This document shows, piece by piece, positions 26,047-35,323 of a DNA stretch of 64,000 nt. The DNA lies in the NCBI RefSeq assembly GCF_009909235.1, contig NZ_JAAAPO010000004.1, forward strand, positions 124,001 to 188,000. Direction: 5' to 3'. Below the pieces are notes generated by a model. It was not told the DNA's origin, ran no database searches, and saw nothing but the letters and a program-made list of their open reading frames with translations. Each line of letters begins with the position of its first letter. Positions within the stretch are counted from its first letter, which is position 1. The DNA is from Novosphingobium ovatum. GTDB taxonomy: Bacteria > Pseudomonadota > Alphaproteobacteria > Sphingomonadales > Sphingomonadaceae. Position numbers and translations under genes: made by a program.

Positions 26047-28311
26047 TCAGCCCGTCACGCCCGAAGCCGCCAGAACCGCCAGTGTCAGCACGTCCGGGGC
26101 GATCGCGGTCATCGGCACGATCTGCACCGGCTTTTCCATGCCGATCAACAGCGGCCCGATCGAGGTGTTGCCACCCAGTTCGCGCAGCAGCTTGGCCGAG
26201 ACATTGGCCGATTGCAGGCCGGGGAACACCAGCACATTGGCCGGCGCCGTCAGGCGGCTGAAGGGATAGTTCTTCATCACCGTCGGGTTCAGCGCGGCGT
26301 CAGGGGCCATTTCGCCCTCATATTCAAAGCCGGGTTTTTCCGCGTCCAGAATGCTGATTGCGCCACGGATCGGCTCCAGCCACTTGCCCATCGGATTGCC
26401 AAAGGTCGAATAGGACAGGAACGCCACGCGCGGTTCATGGCCCAGACGGCGCGCCACGGCGGCGGTTTCCTTGGCGATCACGGCCAGTTCTTCGGCGCTG
26501 GGGCGTTCGTTGCAGGTGGTGTCGGCCAGGAAGGTGGTGGTGTTCTTGCCCACCATGACGTGGATGCCAAACGGCAGGTGCCCTTCCTTGGGGTCCAGAA
26601 CGTGGCGCACTTCCTTCATCGTCTGCGAGAAGGGCCGGGTGATACCCGTCACCATCGCATCGCCCACGCCCAGCTTCAGCAGGGCCGAGGCAAAGGCGTT
26701 GCGGTCCTGGTTGACCATGCGCTTGATGTCGCGCTCCAGATAGCCGCGGCGTTGCAGACGCTCGTACAGCATCAGGCCCATGGCCTCGACATGCGGGGAT
26801 TCGGCGGCGTTGTGGATCTCATAGGCGTCGGGATTGCCCACGCCCAGCTCGACCAGCTTGTCGCGCACGGCCTGCGTGCGGCCGACCAGCACCGGCGTGC
26901 CATAGCCGAAATCCTTGAACTGGATCGCGGCGCGCAGGATCACCTCGTTCTCGGCCTCGGCAAAGATCACCCGCTTGGGGTTGGCCTTGACCTGCTCGTA
27001 CACGCTGGTCAGCACCGAGGTGGTCGGGTTCAACCGCGCCTTGAGCTGGTGGCGATAGGCGTCGAAATCCTCGATCGGCTTTTGCGCGACGCCGGTGTCC
27101 ATGGCGGCCTTGGCCACGGCGCTGGGCACGATTTCCATCAGGCGCGGGTCGAACGGCGCGGGGATGATGTAGTCGCGGCCAAACGAATGGTTCTTGCCAT
27201 AGGCCAGCGCCACTTCCTCGGGCACCTGCTGGCGCGCCAGTTCGGCGATGGCATGGGCGGCGGCGATCTTCATCTCTTCGTTGATGGCGGTGGCATGCAC
27301 GTCCAGCGCCCCGCGGAAGATGAAGGGGAAGCCCAGAACATTGTTCACCTGATTGGGATAGTCCGAACGGCCCGTGGCGATGATGCAGTCGGGACGGGCG
27401 GCCTTGGCCTCGGGCGGGGTGATTTCGGGCACCGGATTGGCCATGGCAAAGATGATGGGTTCAGGCGCCATCTTCTTGACGAATTCAGCCGGCAGCGCGC
27501 CTGCGGCCGACAGGCCCAGGAACACGTCCGCACCCACCAGCGCCTCTTCCAGGCTGCGCGCGTCGGTGTCGACGGCATGGGCGCTCTTCCACTGGTCCAT
27601 GCTTTCGGCGCGGCCGCGATAGATCACGCCACTGCGGTCACAGACGATGACGTTCTCGTTGCGCACGCCCATCGACTTGATCAGCGAGGTGCAGGCCAGC
27701 GCCGCCGCGCCCGCGCCATTGACCACCACCTTGACGTCCTCCAACTTGCGGTTGGTGATCAGACAGGCGTTGATCAGGCCGGCGGCCGAAATGATCGCGG
27801 TGCCGTGCTGGTCATCGTGCATCACGGGGATCTTCATCCGCTCGCGCAGGGCCTGCTCGATGACGAAGCATTCGGGGGCCTTGATGTCCTCCAGATTGAT
27901 GCCGCCAAAGCTGGGCTCCATCAGCGCGATCGCCTCGATCAGCGCCTCGGGGTCTTCGGAGTTCAGTTCGATGTCGATCGAATCCACATCGGCAAAGCGC
28001 TTGAACAGCACCGCCTTGCCTTCCATCACCGGCTTGGACGCCAGCGCGCCCAGATTGCCCAGACCCAGAATCGCGGTGCCATTGGAAATCACCGCCACCA
28101 GATTGCCCTTGGCGGTATAGTCATAGGCACAGGCCGGATTGGCGGCGATCGCCTCGACCGGCACGGCAACGCCCGGGCTATAGGCCAGCGACAGGTCGCG
28201 CTGGGTCGCCATCGGCTTGGAGGCAATGATCTCGATTTTGCCGGGGCGGATGGTGTTGTGGTAAAAAAGCGCCTCGCGCTCGGTAAACCGGACGTTGCTT
28301 TCCTCGGACAC
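26047..28311 (-). CDS. maeB: NADP-dependent malic enzyme with phosphotransacetylase-like domain
   Basis: Oxidatively decarboxylates malate to pyruvate, supplying NADPH and linking the TCA cycle to pyruvate. The 754 residues consist of a malic-enzyme half (SLAYSPGVAVP, GNGTAILGLGNLGALASKPVMEGKA-type block, DDQHGTA, VVNGAGAAALAC) and a C-terminal half like phosphotransacetylase (from about residue 430: RVIFAEAENEVILRAA, TFLADTTCNERPSAEELA). In this class the second half is regulatory and senses acetyl-CoA. The gene is divergent from mutS and followed by the peptidase gene. Confidence 0.96.
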   Translation of the reverse strand: MSEESNVRFTEREALFYHNTIRPGKIEIIASKPMATQRDLSLAYSPGVAVPVEAIAANPACAYDYTAKGNLVAVISNGTAILGLGNLGALASKPVMEGKAVLFKRFADVDSIDIELNSEDPEALIEAIALMEPSFGGINLEDIKAPECFVIEQALRERMKIPVMHDDQHGTAIISAAGLINACLITNRKLEDVKVVVNGAGAAALACTSLIKSMGVRNENVIVCDRSGVIYRGRAESMDQWKSAHAVDTDARSLEEALVGADVFLGLSAAGALPAEFVKKMAPEPIIFAMANPVPEITPPEAKAARPDCIIATGRSDYPNQVNNVLGFPFIFRGALDVHATAINEEMKIAAAHAIAELARQQVPEEVALAYGKNHSFGRDYIIPAPFDPRLMEIVPSAVAKAAMDTGVAQKPIEDFDAYRHQLKARLNPTTSVLTSVYEQVKANPKRVIFAEAENEVILRAAIQFKDFGYGTPVLVGRTQAVRDKLVELGVGNPDAYEIHNAAESPHVEAMGLMLYERLQRRGYLERDIKRMVNQDRNAFASALLKLGVGDAMVTGITRPFSQTMKEVRHVLDPKEGHLPFGIHVMVGKNTTTFLADTTCNERPSAEELAVIAKETAAVARRLGHEPRVAFLSYSTFGNPMGKWLEPIRGAISILDAEKPGFEYEGEMAPDAALNPTVMKNYPFSRLTAPANVLVFPGLQSANVSAKLLRELGGNTSIGPLLIGMEKPVQIVPMTAIAPDVLTLAVLAASGVTG

Positions 28312-28423
28312 CGCACTTTCTCCTTCTTTGGGGCCGCCCTAACCCCATTGCACGCGATCCGATAGGGGAAAGCGTGCGTGCATACCATTCCACGCTATCG
28401 ATTCTGCGTCTAACGCATAAGCG

Positions 28424-31063
28424 ATGACCCAAGCCAACCCATCCCCCGCTGTTACCCCCATGATGGCGCAATATCTGGCGCTCAAGGACAAGGCGCGTGA
28501 CTGCCTGCTGTTCTATCGCATGGGCGATTTCTTCGAACTGTTCTTTGACGATGCCAAATTGGCCGCGCAGGTGCTGGACATCGCGCTGACCAGCCGGGGC
28601 GAACATGCCGGCGCGCCGATCCCGATGTGCGGCGTGCCGATCCATGCGGCCGAGGGCTATCTGGCGCGGTTGATCAAGGCGGGCTGCCGCGTGGCCATTG
28701 CCGAACAGGTGGAAACGCCCGAGGAGGCGAAAAAGCGCGGCGGGTCCAAGGCATTGGTGACGCGCGATATCGTGCGTTTCGTCACCGCCGGCACCCTGAC
28801 CGAGGAAGCGCTGCTGGAGCCGCGCCGCGCCAATGTGCTGGCCGCGGTATGCGATGTGCGGGGCGAGGTGGGGATTGCCTCGGTCGATATTTCCACCGGG
28901 CGGATGGAACTGGAATGCTGCCCGCCCGCGCTGATGGCCGCCGCGCTGGCCCGGCTGAACGCCAGCGAGGTGGTGGCCCCCGAGGGCTGGGAGAGCGCCC
29001 CCGAACAGGCCACCCCGCGCGAGGCGCATGAATTTTCCAGCGAGGGTGGGCAGGCCCGGCTGTGCGGCATTCATGGCGTGGCGACATTGGACGGATTTGG
29101 CGCTTTCTCGCGCCCGATGCTGGCGGCGGCCTGTGGGCTGATCGCCTATCTGGACCATGTGGGGCGGGGCAAATTGCCGCTGCTGCTACCCCCGGTGGCG
29201 CGGGCCGGGGACGCCCATCTGGCCATGGACGAGGCCACGCGCCAAAGTCTGGAGATCCTGAACGCCAGTGGCGGCGGGCGCAAGGGCAGCCTGATCGAGG
29301 CGGTGGACCGTTGTGTCACCGGGGCGGGCGCGCGCCTGTTGGCGGATGATCTGTCGGCGCCCTTGCTGGACGCCGGGCGAATCGAGGCGCGACTGGCGCT
29401 GGTCGGCTGGCTGCATGATGACGCGCTGTTGCGTGAGGATATGCGCGCCCTGCTCAAGGCGATGCCCGATATCGGCCGCGCGCTGGGCCGGGTGGTGGCG
29501 GGGCGTGGGTCCCCGCGCGATCTGGGCCAGATCCGCGATGGTCTGGCGGGCGCGGCGCGGCTGGCCGATCTGCTCTATGCCCGCGATGACGCGCCGGGGC
29601 TGGCGCGCGATCTGGTGCCATCGCTTGTGGGCCATGACGGCTTGATTGACCTCTACGCCCGCGCATTGGTCGCAACGCCCCCGACCGAGCGCGGGCAGGG
29701 CGGGTTTATCGCGCCGGGCTATGACGCGGACCTTGACCACCTGCGCGCCATCGCCAAGGACGCGCGCGTGGCCATCGCCGCGCTGGAGGCGCAATATCGC
29801 GAGACGACCGGCATCCCCGCGCTCAAGATCAAGCATAATGGCGTGCTGGGCTATTTCATCGAGGTGCCGGCCGGGCGGGCGGATGCCTTGCTGGCCCCCG
29901 ACAGCGGCTTTACCCACCGTCAGACGATGGCCGGCGCCATGCGGTTTAACGCGCTGGCCCTGCACGAGGAAGCCTCGCGCATTGCCGAGGCCGGTGGCCG
30001 CGCGCTGGCCGCCGAGGAAGCCCATTTCGAAACGCTGATCGCCGCCGCCATTGGTGCGCGCAACGCGATTGCCGATACCGCCGCCGCGCTGGCCCGGTTT
30101 GACGTGGCAGCCGGTCAGGCAACGCGGGCCGCAGAGGGAGGCTGGTGCCGCCCGACGATCACCCCGCGCGCCGAATTGCACATCGTTGGCGGTCGCCACC
30201 CGGTGGTCGAGGCCGCGCTGGAGGAAGCCGCGCGCAAGGGTGGGGGCGACCGGTTTGTGGCGAACGACTGTCAGTTGACGCCGTTTGACCGGCTGTGGCT
30301 GCTGGGCGGGCCGAACATGGGTGGTAAGTCCACCTTCCTGCGGCAAAACGCGCTGATCGTGCTGTTGGCGCAGGCGGGCGGCTATGTCCCGGCGCAATCG
30401 GCCACGGTGGGGCTGGTGGACCGGCTGTTTTCGCGCGTGGGCGCGTCGGACAATCTGGCGCGCGGCCGTTCGACCTTCATGGTCGAGATGGTCGAGACTG
30501 CCGCCATCCTGCAACAGGCAACCGAACGCAGCTTTGTCATTCTGGACGAGGTCGGGCGCGGCACCAGCACCTATGACGGGCTGGCGCTGGCATGGGCCGT
30601 GGCCGAAAGCGTGCATGGGGTGAACCGCTGCCGCTGTCTGTTTGCCACCCATTACCATGAATTGGCCCGTCTGGCCGACAGTTGCGAGGCCTTGACCCTG
30701 CACCACGTCCGCGCGCGGGAGTGGAAGGGCGATCTGGTGCTGCTGCACGAGGTGACCCAAGGCCCTGCCGAAAGCAGTTTTGGTCTGGCCGTCGCGCGGC
30801 TGGCGGGTGTGCCGCAGCCGGTGGTGGCGCGGGCCAAATCGGTGCTGGCGCGGCTGGAAAAGGGGCGGGCCGAAACCGGGGGGCTGGCGGCGGGTCTGGG
30901 CGATCTGCCGCTGTTCGCCGGGTTTGACGCCGCGCCCGAGCCTGCCCCCGCCGCCGATCCCCTGCGTGAGGCATTGGCGGGCGTGGATGTCGACGCGCTG
31001 ACCCCGCGTCAGGCGCTGGACCTGTTGTATGAGCTGAAGCGGACGGCGGAGGCCTCTGGATGA
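28424..31063 (+). CDS. mutS: DNA mismatch repair protein MutS
   Basis: Recognises base mismatches and small loops and recruits MutL. The 879 residues show the mismatch-contacting Phe-x-Glu at residues 36-38 (MGDFFELFF), as in E. coli MutS. They also show the clamp and lever helices, Walker A GGPNMGGKST near residue 628, Walker B FVILDEVGRGTSTYDGLA, and a C-terminal helix-turn-helix/dimerisation end (LTPRQALDLLYELK). All catalytic features are intact. It is divergent from maeB (112-base gap). Confidence 0.98.
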   Translation: MTQANPSPAVTPMMAQYLALKDKARDCLLFYRMGDFFELFFDDAKLAAQVLDIALTSRGEHAGAPIPMCGVPIHAAEGYLARLIKAGCRVAIAEQVETPEEAKKRGGSKALVTRDIVRFVTAGTLTEEALLEPRRANVLAAVCDVRGEVGIASVDISTGRMELECCPPALMAAALARLNASEVVAPEGWESAPEQATPREAHEFSSEGGQARLCGIHGVATLDGFGAFSRPMLAAACGLIAYLDHVGRGKLPLLLPPVARAGDAHLAMDEATRQSLEILNASGGGRKGSLIEAVDRCVTGAGARLLADDLSAPLLDAGRIEARLALVGWLHDDALLREDMRALLKAMPDIGRALGRVVAGRGSPRDLGQIRDGLAGAARLADLLYARDDAPGLARDLVPSLVGHDGLIDLYARALVATPPTERGQGGFIAPGYDADLDHLRAIAKDARVAIAALEAQYRETTGIPALKIKHNGVLGYFIEVPAGRADALLAPDSGFTHRQTMAGAMRFNALALHEEASRIAEAGGRALAAEEAHFETLIAAAIGARNAIADTAAALARFDVAAGQATRAAEGGWCRPTITPRAELHIVGGRHPVVEAALEEAARKGGGDRFVANDCQLTPFDRLWLLGGPNMGGKSTFLRQNALIVLLAQAGGYVPAQSATVGLVDRLFSRVGASDNLARGRSTFMVEMVETAAILQQATERSFVILDEVGRGTSTYDGLALAWAVAESVHGVNRCRCLFATHYHELARLADSCEALTLHHVRAREWKGDLVLLHEVTQGPAESSFGLAVARLAGVPQPVVARAKSVLARLEKGRAETGGLAAGLGDLPLFAGFDAAPEPAPAADPLREALAGVDVDALTPRQALDLLYELKRTAEASG

Positions 31064-31095
31064 TTCCTTAACCGGCGGGGCGATAGGCTGGGGCC

Positions 31096-31290
31096 ATGTT
31101 CATCCCCGGCCCCCGCCTGACCACCGTTTTCGCCAGCCGCTGGAAGGCCGCGTTCTGGGCCAGCACGGTGTTGCTGACCGCCTATTGCACGGCGCAGGGG
31201 GCCAAGGACAAATCCGAGGCGCAGGACGCCGCATCGGCCGCCAGCACGGCGCAGGCCTCACCCTGGGGCGTGGAACCCGCCAGCCACTAA
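31096..31290 (+). CDS. Small hypothetical membrane protein (64 aa)
   Basis: A 64-residue frame 32 bases after mutS. It starts MFIPGPRLTTVFASRWK, has one hydrophobic segment (AAFWASTVLLTAYCTA) and a polar, alanine/serine-rich tail. The defined N-terminal motif plus one membrane span fits a real small inner-membrane protein. Its stop overlaps the end of the convergent cobalamin adenosyltransferase gene by four bases. No function can be named. Confidence 0.55.
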   Translation: MFIPGPRLTTVFASRWKAAFWASTVLLTAYCTAQGAKDKSEAQDAASAASTAQASPWGVEPASH

Positions 31291-31883
31291 CGATTGGCGC
31301 CGGGCACCCACAGCACGTCACCACCCAGCCCGTTTTTCGCTGCCCGCGCATTGATCGCGCGTGACAGCACAAACAGGTAATCGGACAGCCGGTTGATATA
31401 GGCCAGCGCCGCCGGGTTCACCGGATCGGTGGCGGCCATGGCCACCATGGCGCGTTCGGCATGGCGGGTGGCGGCGCGGGCGATATGGGCGCGGGCGGCG
31501 GCCTCGGTCCCGCCGGGCAGGACAAAGCTGGTCAGCGGCGGGACATGGGCGTTTGCCGCATCGATGCAGCCCTCCAGCCAGACCGCCTGATCGGGCAGGA
31601 TGCGCAGCGCCATCGGGCCGGGCGTAAAATCATCGCCGGGCGTCGCCAGATCGGCGCCCAGATCGAACAGATCGTTCTGGATGCGGGTCAGGATCGCGGC
31701 ATCGCCCTCGCCGCCCGCTTCAGCGCGCAGGGCCACCACCGTCAGGCCGATGGCGCAATTCGCCTCGTCGACAGCGCCGATGGCGGCCATGCGGGGGGCA
31801 TGTTTGGCCACCCGCGAACCGTCGACCAATCCGGTCGTGCCATTATCGCCCGTGCGGGTGTAAATCCGGTTCAGCTTGACCAT
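31287..31883 (-). CDS. Cob(I)alamin adenosyltransferase, PduO type
   Basis: Transfers the adenosyl group of ATP to cob(I)alamin to form coenzyme B12. The 198-residue protein opens with the ATP-binding TRTGDNGTTGL, and keeps the cobalamin/ATP contact region GGTEAAARAHIARAATRHAERAM and INRLSDYLFVLSRAIN. These are the hallmarks of the PduO (not CobA or EutT) class. B12-dependent QueG in the same window is one possible user of corrinoids, though QueG does not need the adenosyl form. It lies upstream of nothing else on its strand. Confidence 0.94.
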   Translation of the reverse strand: MVKLNRIYTRTGDNGTTGLVDGSRVAKHAPRMAAIGAVDEANCAIGLTVVALRAEAGGEGDAAILTRIQNDLFDLGADLATPGDDFTPGPMALRILPDQAVWLEGCIDAANAHVPPLTSFVLPGGTEAAARAHIARAATRHAERAMVAMAATDPVNPAALAYINRLSDYLFVLSRAINARAAKNGLGGDVLWVPGANR

Positions 31884-31920
31884 TGTGCCTGCCCTTTCAT
31901 GCGCTTGGCAGGCGCCTCTA

Positions 31921-32166
31921 TCAGCCCGAACGCCCCGCCGCCAGCAGGATAGCCACCACGATCACCGCCAGCGCCTGATACTTTATACGGGCGAACATCA
32001 TCTCGTTCTGACGCAATTGCATGGCCGATGGCCCGCCATCGGCGCCATCGCCCTGTTCCAGATCGTGGCGGGTGGATTGCAGGAACGCGGCCACACCCTT
32101 GACCAGGCTGACCACGACAAAGCCCATCAGGATGACGACAATGGGCACCAGCACAAATTTGGACAT
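31921..32166 (-). CDS. HIG1-domain twin-transmembrane protein (81 aa)
   Basis: Two membrane helices (FVLVPIVVILMGFVVVSLVKGV and YQALAVIVVAILLAA) are separated by a polar loop with LRQNEMMFARIKYQ. This is the HIG1 domain (hypoxia-induced gene) pattern. Mitochondrial relatives associate with cytochrome c oxidase or the bc1 complex, and bacterial ones are thought to do the same. ATG 32166 is preceded by GGGAGAG. It sits between the gluQ and cobalamin adenosyltransferase genes on the same strand, with gaps of 35 and 37 bases, so the three may form one transcript. Confidence 0.85.
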   Translation of the reverse strand: MSKFVLVPIVVILMGFVVVSLVKGVAAFLQSTRHDLEQGDGADGGPSAMQLRQNEMMFARIKYQALAVIVVAILLAAGRSG

Positions 32167-32201
32167 ATCGGCTCTCCCGCCTGTTCTGGTTTGTATTTTG
32201 A

Positions 32202-33065
32202 TCAGGTTACGCCGGTTCCCGCCCAAACGCCATCGGGAAAGCGCCCGGCCCTTAGGGCATCGGCCAAAGCGCGTCCGTCCTCATGCGCAGCGCGGCGATC
32301 GGACAGGGCGGGCGATCCGCGCCGCTTGGCCAGCTTGCGGGGCGGGCCGCCATCGGGGGCGGCCTCTACCAACAGGGCATGGTGATGCCAGACCGGCACC
32401 GGCAGGCCCAGCAGCGCCTGCAACAGGCGGTGCACATGGGTGGCGGCAAACAGGTCGGCGCCGCGCGTGACAACCGTGATCCCATCCGCCGCATCGTCCA
32501 GCGTGGCCGACAGATGGTAGGATGAGGGCGCGTCCTTCCTCAACAGCACCACATCGCCAAACAGATCGGGGCGGGCGGTCTGCTCTCCGGCGATCTCGTC
32601 GTGCCAGGTCAAAACCCCGGCCAGCGCCATCGCCGCGCCCATGTCCAGCCGCCACGCCGCCCCCGCCGGATCCACCGCGCGGCCTCGGCAGGTGCCGGGA
32701 TAGACCAGCCCGTCCGGCCCATGCCGCGTGGCCGCCGCCGCAATTTCGCTGCGGGTGCATTGGCAGGGATAGAGCAGCCCCATCGCCTTCAGCCGCTCTG
32801 CCGCCGCGACATGGCCGCCCACCCGCGCCGACTGCAACACCACCGGCCCGTCCCACGTCAGCCCCAGCCACGCCAGATTGTCCAGCGTCTGCTCGATCAG
32901 TTCGGCCCGGCTGCGGGCGCCGTCGATATCCTCGATCCGCAACAGGAACTGGCCGCAATCGCGGCGCGCCCGGTCATGCGCGACAATCGCCGCCCACGCA
33001 TGGCCCAGATGCAGCGGCCCATTGGGGCTGGGGGCAAAACGGGTGCGGACAGGATCGGCGGCCAT
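32202..33065 (-). CDS. gluQ: Glutamyl-queuosine tRNA(Asp) synthetase
   Basis: A shortened glutamyl-tRNA synthetase without an anticodon domain that attaches glutamate to the queuosine at position 34 of tRNA-Asp. The 287 residues show the class I signature RFAPSPNGPLHLGHAWAA, the zinc-binding CQCTRSE...YPGTC, and the KMSKS-type loop KLAKRRGS, after which the protein ends, as expected. ATG 33065 (MAADPVRTR) is chosen from a longer open frame. QueG at the left end of the window makes the queuosine that this enzyme uses. Confidence 0.94.
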   Translation of the reverse strand: MAADPVRTRFAPSPNGPLHLGHAWAAIVAHDRARRDCGQFLLRIEDIDGARSRAELIEQTLDNLAWLGLTWDGPVVLQSARVGGHVAAAERLKAMGLLYPCQCTRSEIAAAATRHGPDGLVYPGTCRGRAVDPAGAAWRLDMGAAMALAGVLTWHDEIAGEQTARPDLFGDVVLLRKDAPSSYHLSATLDDAADGITVVTRGADLFAATHVHRLLQALLGLPVPVWHHHALLVEAAPDGGPPRKLAKRRGSPALSDRRAAHEDGRALADALRAGRFPDGVWAGTGVT

Positions 33066-33193
33066 GGCGGTGTCTTCCTGTGGATTGTGCCGATGCGCAA
33101 CCCCCCTTGGCGCTTGACGGCGGGCGGGCGGGGGTGTTGACTGCGCGCCATGAAACGTCGCCATTCCGTCATGTCTGGCTGTTACAGGGGGTC

Positions 33194-33802
33194 ATGCTTC
33201 GGGCTGACCTGATTGAGCGCGCGGCCCGTTTCCGCAGCGCCGGGGAGGATCCCTCCCGCCATCTGAGCGATTGTCCCGCATTGGTGCTGAACGCGGATTT
33301 CACGCCGCTGTCCTATTACCCATTGTCGGTGTGGCCGTGGCAAACCGCGATCAAGGCGGTGTTTCTGGAACGCGTCGACATCATCGCCAGCTATGACCGA
33401 GAGGTCCATTCGCAAAGCGCCCGGATGCGCCTGCCCAGCGTCATCGCGCTGCGGCAATATGTGCGGGTGTCCGAATTCCCGGCCTTTACGCGGTTCAACG
33501 TGTTCCTGCGCGACCGGTTCTCCTGCCAATATTGCGGCAGCCCGCATCAGTTGACGTTTGACCATGTGCTGCCCCGGCGGCTGGGCGGCACGACCTGCTG
33601 GGAAAACATCGTGGCCGCGTGCAGCCCGTGCAATCTGAAAAAGGGCGGGCGTACCCCCAAACAGGCGCATATGCCGCTGCTGGTGCCGCCGATCCGCCCG
33701 ACCAGCTGGCAATTGCAGGAGCGGGGCCGCGCCTTTCCGCCCAACCATTTGCACGAAACATGGCGCGACTGGCTGTATTGGGACGTCGAGCTGGAGGCGT
33801 GA
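33194..33802 (+). CDS. HNH endonuclease-family protein
   Basis: A 202-residue protein with a C-terminal HNH motif flanked by two zinc-binding CxxC pairs (CQYCGSPHQLTFDHVLPRR, then ENIVAACSPCNLKKGG). The N-terminal segment LVLNADFTPLSYYPLSVWPWQTAIKAVFL is typical of the large family of chromosomal HNH proteins widespread in alphaproteobacteria, whose role is not defined. There is no intein or mobile element around it. ATG 33194 has AGGGGG just upstream; the long open frame before it belongs to the strand opposite gluQ. Confidence 0.88.
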   Translation: MLRADLIERAARFRSAGEDPSRHLSDCPALVLNADFTPLSYYPLSVWPWQTAIKAVFLERVDIIASYDREVHSQSARMRLPSVIALRQYVRVSEFPAFTRFNVFLRDRFSCQYCGSPHQLTFDHVLPRRLGGTTCWENIVAACSPCNLKKGGRTPKQAHMPLLVPPIRPTSWQLQERGRAFPPNHLHETWRDWLYWDVELEA

Positions 33803-33839
33803 TACGCGCCCGCAACCGTGGCAGCGGGCGCGCGCGCGG

Positions 33840-34490
33840 TTACTGCGGGATCACCCAGCGCACCGCATTGCTGTAGGTGCCGATGGTGGGCTGGCCGTCC
33901 TCGTTCATGGCGGGGGTAAAGCGGGCGCGGCGCATCACCAGATTGCACGTCGCCGCATCCAGCCCGGCAAACCCGCTGGAGCCGGTGACGGTGCAGGATG
34001 TCACCCGCCCATCTGTGCCAATCGACAGGCTAAAGCGCGTCACGCCCTCGTGATTCTGGCGCAGGTCCATCGAAGGGTAGTCATCCGCCGTTGCCCAATC
34101 GCCGGGGCGGCCCCGCGGGGCTGCGGGTTTTGCCGGGACGCTGGCATGGGTGGCGGTGGGCAGGGGCAAGGGATCGGGGCGGGGCGTGGGCACCGGATCA
34201 ATGCGCGTGATCGGCCCGATATCAGGCATGCCCAGATCAATCGTGTCGGTCTGGGGGATGGGATCGGCGGTGCGCTCCACCGGCTTGGCCGTGGGCTGGG
34301 GCACGGGTGGTTGCGGCACTGGGGGCGGGGGCAGCGGGATGTCAAATGTGCCGGTGCGGGCATGGTCGCGGATCACCCCGGTATAGGCCAATCCCGTCAC
34401 CAAAACGGCGGCCACGGCCACATGGATGATGGTGACCACACCGGCGGAGCGGATCTGGGCGCGGATGTCTCTGGAGGCTGCATAGGTCAT
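33840..34490 (-). CDS. tonB: TonB-family energy transducer
   Basis: Couples inner-membrane proton motive force to outer-membrane TonB-dependent receptors. The 216 residues have a cytoplasmic N-terminus with one membrane anchor (GVVTIIHVAVAAVLVTGLAYTG), a proline-rich periplasmic spacer (PLPPPPVPQPPVPQP and on), and a C-terminal TonB domain (RFSLSIGTDGRVTSCTVTGSSGFAGLDAATC...RRARFTPA). ExbB and ExbD genes are not adjacent, so this may be an additional TonB. It is divergent from the MOSC gene. Confidence 0.9.
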   Translation of the reverse strand: MTYAASRDIRAQIRSAGVVTIIHVAVAAVLVTGLAYTGVIRDHARTGTFDIPLPPPPVPQPPVPQPTAKPVERTADPIPQTDTIDLGMPDIGPITRIDPVPTPRPDPLPLPTATHASVPAKPAAPRGRPGDWATADDYPSMDLRQNHEGVTRFSLSIGTDGRVTSCTVTGSSGFAGLDAATCNLVMRRARFTPAMNEDGQPTIGTYSNAVRWVIPQ

Positions 34491-34651
34491 CGCTCACTCT
34501 CCCATATATGGGCGGGGCCAGCCTGTGTCCGGTTGGTCCGTCGCCCTGTTGGTATGATACAACGTATCACATTTTTACCCCGCGTCCATACCCCCTCGAC
34601 CAAAGCCGCAAGTGGTCTTGCCAGACGGGGGTGGGGGCGGCACAATGGCGC

Positions 34652-35302
34652 ATGAGCAGCTATTCCATTTCCGCCATCCTGACCGGCCGCGCCGTGCGTT
34701 TTCGCGCCGCTGACGAACAGTCCGCCATTGCCAAGGTGCCGGTCGATGGCGCGGTGCGCGTGACCTTTCTGGGGCTGGCGGGAGATGAACAGGCCGATGC
34801 CAAACACCACGGCGGCCCGGACAAGGCATTGCACCATTACGCCGCCGACCATTACCCGGTGTGGGACGCGGAACTGGGCGGGCATGGCCTGTTGGCCTCC
34901 CCCGGCGCCTTTGGCGAAAACATCGCCACCACCGGCCTGACTGAGGGCGATGTCTGGCTGGGCGACCGTTTCCGTTTGGGATCGGCCCTGATCGAGGTCA
35001 GCCATGGCCGCCAGCCGTGCTGGAAACTGGGCCACCGCTTTGGCGTGACCGACATGGCGGCGCGGATTGTGCGCAATGGCCGCTGCGGCTGGTACTATCG
35101 CGTGATCGAGGAGGGCGAGGTGGCCCCAGGTGACGCCCTGATCCGCGATGTGCGCGGGCTGGCGGCTTGGCCGATCGACCGCTTGTTCCATGTGGTGATC
35201 GGCGGCGGGCACAAACGCGCGGGCGATGCCTTGCGCGAATTGGCCGATCTGCCGGTGCTGGCGCAGGCGTGGCGCGACCGGGCGGCGCAACTGGCGGGTT
35301 AG
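34652..35302 (+). CDS. MOSC-domain protein (YiiM-like)
   Basis: A 216-residue protein of the MOSC (molybdenum cofactor sulfurase C-terminal) family, YiiM branch. Diagnostic are GLAGDEQADAKHHGGPDKALHHY, SPGAFGENI and the conserved cysteine in GRQPCWKLGHRFG. Family members bind molybdenum cofactor and in some bacteria give resistance to base analogues such as 6-hydroxylaminopurine. ATG 34652 (MSSYSISAIL) gives the normal family N-terminus; the frame itself is open from 34508. Confidence 0.88.
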   Translation: MSSYSISAILTGRAVRFRAADEQSAIAKVPVDGAVRVTFLGLAGDEQADAKHHGGPDKALHHYAADHYPVWDAELGGHGLLASPGAFGENIATTGLTEGDVWLGDRFRLGSALIEVSHGRQPCWKLGHRFGVTDMAARIVRNGRCGWYYRVIEEGEVAPGDALIRDVRGLAAWPIDRLFHVVIGGGHKRAGDALRELADLPVLAQAWRDRAAQLAG

Positions 35303-35323
35303 CGTTTGCCGGCTCCCGGCGCG

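Noticed and set aside
32522..33193. Long N-terminal extension of the HNH protein
   Set aside because: The extension is proline/arginine-rich shadow sequence opposite gluQ. A good ribosome-binding site precedes ATG 33194, where the conserved part begins.
33194..33802. HNH gene as part of a homing element or restriction system
   Set aside because: No intron, intein, methyltransferase or repeats surround it. The protein belongs to a common chromosomal family.
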